Assembly (NCBI GenBank): GCA_032158295.1
Contig: CM063252.1
Location: 12,451,337-12,515,336 of the forward strand
Source: Pycnopodia helianthoides
Taxonomy: Eukaryota > Echinodermata > Asteroidea > Forcipulatida > Asteriidae
Length of the DNA: 64,000 bases
Direction of reading: 5' to 3'
The translations under genes were made by a program, and so were the position numbers. The notes under the pieces are model-generated. The model worked only from the letters and a program-made list of their open reading frames with translations. It had not been told where the DNA came from and did no database searches. Positions 62,301-64,000 of the stretch are shown piece after piece. Position 1 is the stretch's first letter, and every line of letters starts with the position of its first letter.

Positions 62301-62684
62301 ATGTCTCGCCACGCTTTTTCTGAACAACTTAGTACACAGAACAGAGCCTTGCATAAAAAAAATGATCAAGAATCTTGAGTCTGTCTAGTCTTCATCACTG
62401 ATATCTGAAATGTTGTTAAAGATTTTGTTTTGGAAAAAATGCACCTAGATATATAAAAAAAAAGTTTGGTGTAATTTTCACTGTAGCAATACAACTAAAC
62501 TAAACTGCATCCTTCTTTTATCCAGTGTCTTAGCTACGGAAAGACCTGCACAATTTCTAACCGCCAGCACACCTGCTGCCGAGGGCTGGGATGTTACGCA
62601 GGGTCCGGGAACGACTGCAATGGATCCAGATCGTGCATTTGCCGGAAGACACCCGAGCTGAAATACGTCTACTACATGGTGTAG
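56364..62684 (+). CDS. secreted eight-cysteine (knottin-like) peptide precursor, two exons
   Basis: Exon 1 (56364-56528) ends at an ATG-GTAAAC donor and exon 2 (62526-62684) follows a TTTTATCCAG acceptor. Both junctions are phase 0, giving 107 residues. Residues 1-21 ([20 protein letters not shown] plus A) are a clear signal peptide. Residues 22-37 are acidic ([15 protein letters not shown]), and K38-R39-R40 is a likely proprotein-convertase site. A basic Pro/Gly linker follows. Exon 2 encodes the whole cysteine domain, with cysteines at 56, 63, 72, 73, 78, 86, 92 and 94, i.e. C-X6-C-X8-CC-X4-C-X7-C-X5-C-X-C, then an aromatic tail ending YYMV. The first six spacings fit the inhibitor-cystine-knot pattern and the final C-X-C resembles agouti- or agatoxin-type folds. 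Function is unknown: signalling, antimicrobial or neuroactive peptide are all possible. The 6.0-kb intron contains repeats, so an extra small exon cannot be excluded. Confidence 0.72.
56592..56847. mobile_element. TIR element (family D), copy 1
   Basis: The left GGACCCAATGTCATGTCTCT mirrors the right CAGAGCCATGAAATTGGGCCC. GCTTAC/GTAAGC motifs repeat in the interior. 64 bases after exon 1 of the peptide gene. Confidence 0.8.
56848..57603. other. peptide gene intron, no exon seen
   Basis: Anonymous; a 99-residue minus-strand frame at 56900-57199 has no recognisable features. Confidence 0.5.
57604..57832. repeat. CCAA microsatellite
   Basis: Nearly pure (CCAA)n with a few interruptions. Produces VGWL-repeat frames on the minus strand that are not genes. 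Confidence 0.95.
58330..59400. repeat. degenerate 20-22 bp tandem array, partly in about 115-bp higher-order units
   Basis: Consensus GTCTGACTCAGATTCCAGAT. Between about 58550 and 58900 a composite unit (AAAATCAAGGAAAGTCTGAC, AGGTCAATCCGACTTTCA, TTAATCCG) recurs about three times. Related in motif to family H TGACCC repeats. In the peptide gene intron. Confidence 0.85.
59720..59725 (-). promoter_or_regulatory. AATAAA downstream of the 60.2-kb candidate exon
   Basis: Minus-strand AATAAA, 444 bases after the TAA at 60169. It would serve as the polyadenylation signal if the candidate terminal exon is real. Confidence 0.25.
60169..60439 (-). CDS. possible terminal coding exon, unknown protein
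   Basis: On the minus strand an open frame of 89 codons runs from a possible acceptor (TTTGTTTAAG at 60440) to a TAA at 60169-60171. The reading starts [11 protein letters not shown], continues through [20 protein letters not shown] and ends ELPSNHTI. The composition looks protein-like rather than repeat-derived, and an AATAAA lies 444 bases downstream (59720-59725). It lies antisense within the intron of the cysteine-rich peptide gene. I do not recognise the family and found no convincing upstream exon. It could be a decayed gene piece or chance. Confidence 0.3.
60613..60786. mobile_element. possible short TIR element (family K)
   Basis: GCAGGCCTGGAATTTC at the left and CTTCCACGCCTGATA at the right are imperfect inverses. 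No target duplication recognised. Confidence 0.4.
60787..61868. other. peptide gene intron, no exon supported
   Basis: CACCCCGGTGTTAAATTGAC and GACACGGTGTTAATTTCACC at 61560-61625 are short inverted motifs that recur near 62750-62970. A 66-residue minus frame at 61694 is unrecognised. Confidence 0.45.
61869..62076. mobile_element. TIR element (family D), copy 2
   Basis: The left GGGCCCAATTTTATAGAGC mirrors the right GCTCTATGAAATTGGGCC. About 450 bases before exon 2 of the peptide gene. Confidence 0.82.
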
Positions 62685-63576
62685 ATACGACACATGCTCG
62701 TGTTGCAGCCGAGAGAATCAGCATAGAGTTGACATTTTATAAACTACCCAGTTATGAGTAGTGTATCACCATCGATGGTGCACCTTTATCATCTGTGTTA
62801 TTTTATAACCTGCTCTAAAATACGGCATAGGACATCTGGTTAAACACTACCGTTGCCCATCAACACCTATAAGACACGGTGTAAGTTTAACGCTACATGT
62901 TACACTCATTTCGCTTTGCTGTTATTTCATTTCGCATCACGTAGCAGCATTTGTGGTAAACACTGGTGTTGTTCATATTTGCAAGCATCAACGATTAAAT
63001 AAGTGTTAACATTATAACTCACAACAGGCAGTTACCACTAATTCGAAAAAATATTGTGTAGTTTATTAAAGCAATAATTATAGTTATCTCATTATTATTT
63101 TCGTGTAAGCATTTTAAGGCTATTTTTTAATCCCTATGTATGTGTTGCAATGTGAAACACCTGGCTCTCTCCTGCTGGCCATTTTGCAGAGGTCAAACAT
63201 TGAGCATTGAGGTAAATCACATTAGTTAAATATTTTGCACATGAGTAGATTAGTACAGTTAATATTTGCACACGACTTTCTGCCCGAAAAAATGGCACAG
63301 GAAAACGGGATGGTGATTTTTGTTGCGATGAGTCTATATTTCATGGTGCGTTTGTAATGGCAGTCTCTTTGGAGAAATTATGCGCAATTTTTGTGTTTAT
63401 TTTATTGCAGTAGAAACCGATGCTCGGATAAGAATACCTTTACAACGAACTCTTTGAGTTTAGCATAACATTTCCTCACCCGAATTAAATTTGTTATCAA
63501 GTGCATTTCTTTAATGAAATAAGAACTCGTACATAGGGCACCGGGAAAGAGTATTTTGTCATGCACGGATGAACTG
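62685..63576. other. peptide gene 3' UTR and downstream sequence
   Basis: Contains GGTTAAACAC, GGTGTAAGTTTAAC and AACACTGGTGTT motifs related to 61560-61625, and the ATTAAA candidate. No further exon seen. Confidence 0.5.
62994..62999 (+). promoter_or_regulatory. ATTAAA polyadenylation candidate, peptide gene
   Basis: ATTAAATAAG lies about 310 bases after the TAG of the cysteine-rich peptide gene. It is the variant hexamer and no AATAAA lies closer. Confidence 0.3.
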
Positions 63577-63804
63577 CCCCCTCCTCCTGTCAGTGACTCT
63601 TGGCAACATTTTCCAGTGAGTTGACCAACCATTTGAAACCATTCGACTGCCAAGGTTATGTATGGTGGCACAACTGTGCACAGAACTAACTGTGTACTCT
63701 GTACATGCATTCCCTCATGGTATCATATTGCAGGCTGGCAAAGTTTATCTATCATTCAAAACCACAGTGAATGGTATTGAATGGTCAGACAGCAAGAGGG
63801 TTAA
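63577..63804 (+). mobile_element. TTAA-type TIR element (family E), uninterrupted copy
   Basis: Starts CCCTCCTCCTGTCAGTGACT and ends GACAGCAAGAGGGTTAA. Nearly identical to 756-908 plus 1548-1625, and shows the empty site of the 909-1547 insertion. The left TTAA is lost. Confidence 0.87.
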
Positions 63805-64000
63805 AGCTAGCTTTTGGTTGATAACGTTTCACGTCGTCTGTTGGTTTTAGGGGATATTTTTTAACCTGCTTGGCTAACATTCTTCTTTTGTCAAAACGAA
63901 TCCCACAATGTAAATACTGATGCAGTCTTTTTCCTAATGAGCTTACATATTGTTACACACAGGCATTTCAACCAAAACAACTTTTGACACATCATCATCT

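Overview
This is a stretch of animal nuclear DNA, most probably from an echinoderm and most likely a starfish. It has short exons with GT/AG introns, AT-rich non-coding DNA, many tRNA-Leu-derived SINEs, and several families of short inverted-repeat elements that I associate with starfish genomes. The species is an inference from repeat style and was not searched. No bacterial-type operon, CRISPR array, rRNA gene or convincing functional tRNA gene is visible.

Genes. Three are supported by exon structure. (1) 1781-6770, minus strand: the 5' six exons of coproporphyrinogen III oxidase (CPOX, haem synthesis, mitochondrial intermembrane space). The rest of the gene lies left of position 1. (2) 8927-11671, minus strand: all four coding exons of a TMEM242 orthologue (mitochondrial inner membrane, ATP synthase rotor assembly), 173 residues. 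It sits directly upstream of CPOX in the same orientation. (3) 56364-62684, plus strand: a two-exon gene for a 107-residue secreted cysteine-rich peptide. It has a signal peptide, an acidic pro-segment ending in a basic site, and an eight-cysteine domain with inhibitor-cystine-knot-like spacing. I do not recognise it as a named family. Two weaker candidates are a minus-strand terminal exon at 60169-60439 and a spliced leader-type exon ending at 20712.

The 45 kb between TMEM242 and the peptide gene is repeat-dominated. It holds TIR elements with TTAA-type ends (12.0, 16.5, 39.1-39.9, 43.4, 46.4, 47.4, 51.3 and 52.2 kb), a pair of elements with 10-bp target duplications (26.2 and 54.0 kb), a long-TIR element (13.3-14.1 kb), and SINEs throughout. 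It also holds a tandem segmental duplication (14.6-16.0 kb) and a set of arrays: 28-bp (17.7 kb), about 140-bp with GGAACGTTCC palindromes (41.3 kb), 17-bp TGATCA-rich (44.7 kb) and a very uniform 82-bp array with higher-order structure (49.7 kb). A CCAA microsatellite (57.6 kb) and a degenerate 22-bp array (58.3 kb) lie inside the peptide gene intron.

The two mitochondrial genes share a compartment, but nothing shows that they are co-regulated beyond being neighbours. The points most worth checking are the knottin-like peptide gene, the 82-bp array with three-unit periodicity, the nested transposon at 0.9-1.5 kb with its empty-site copy at 63.7 kb, and the element pair with 10-bp duplications.
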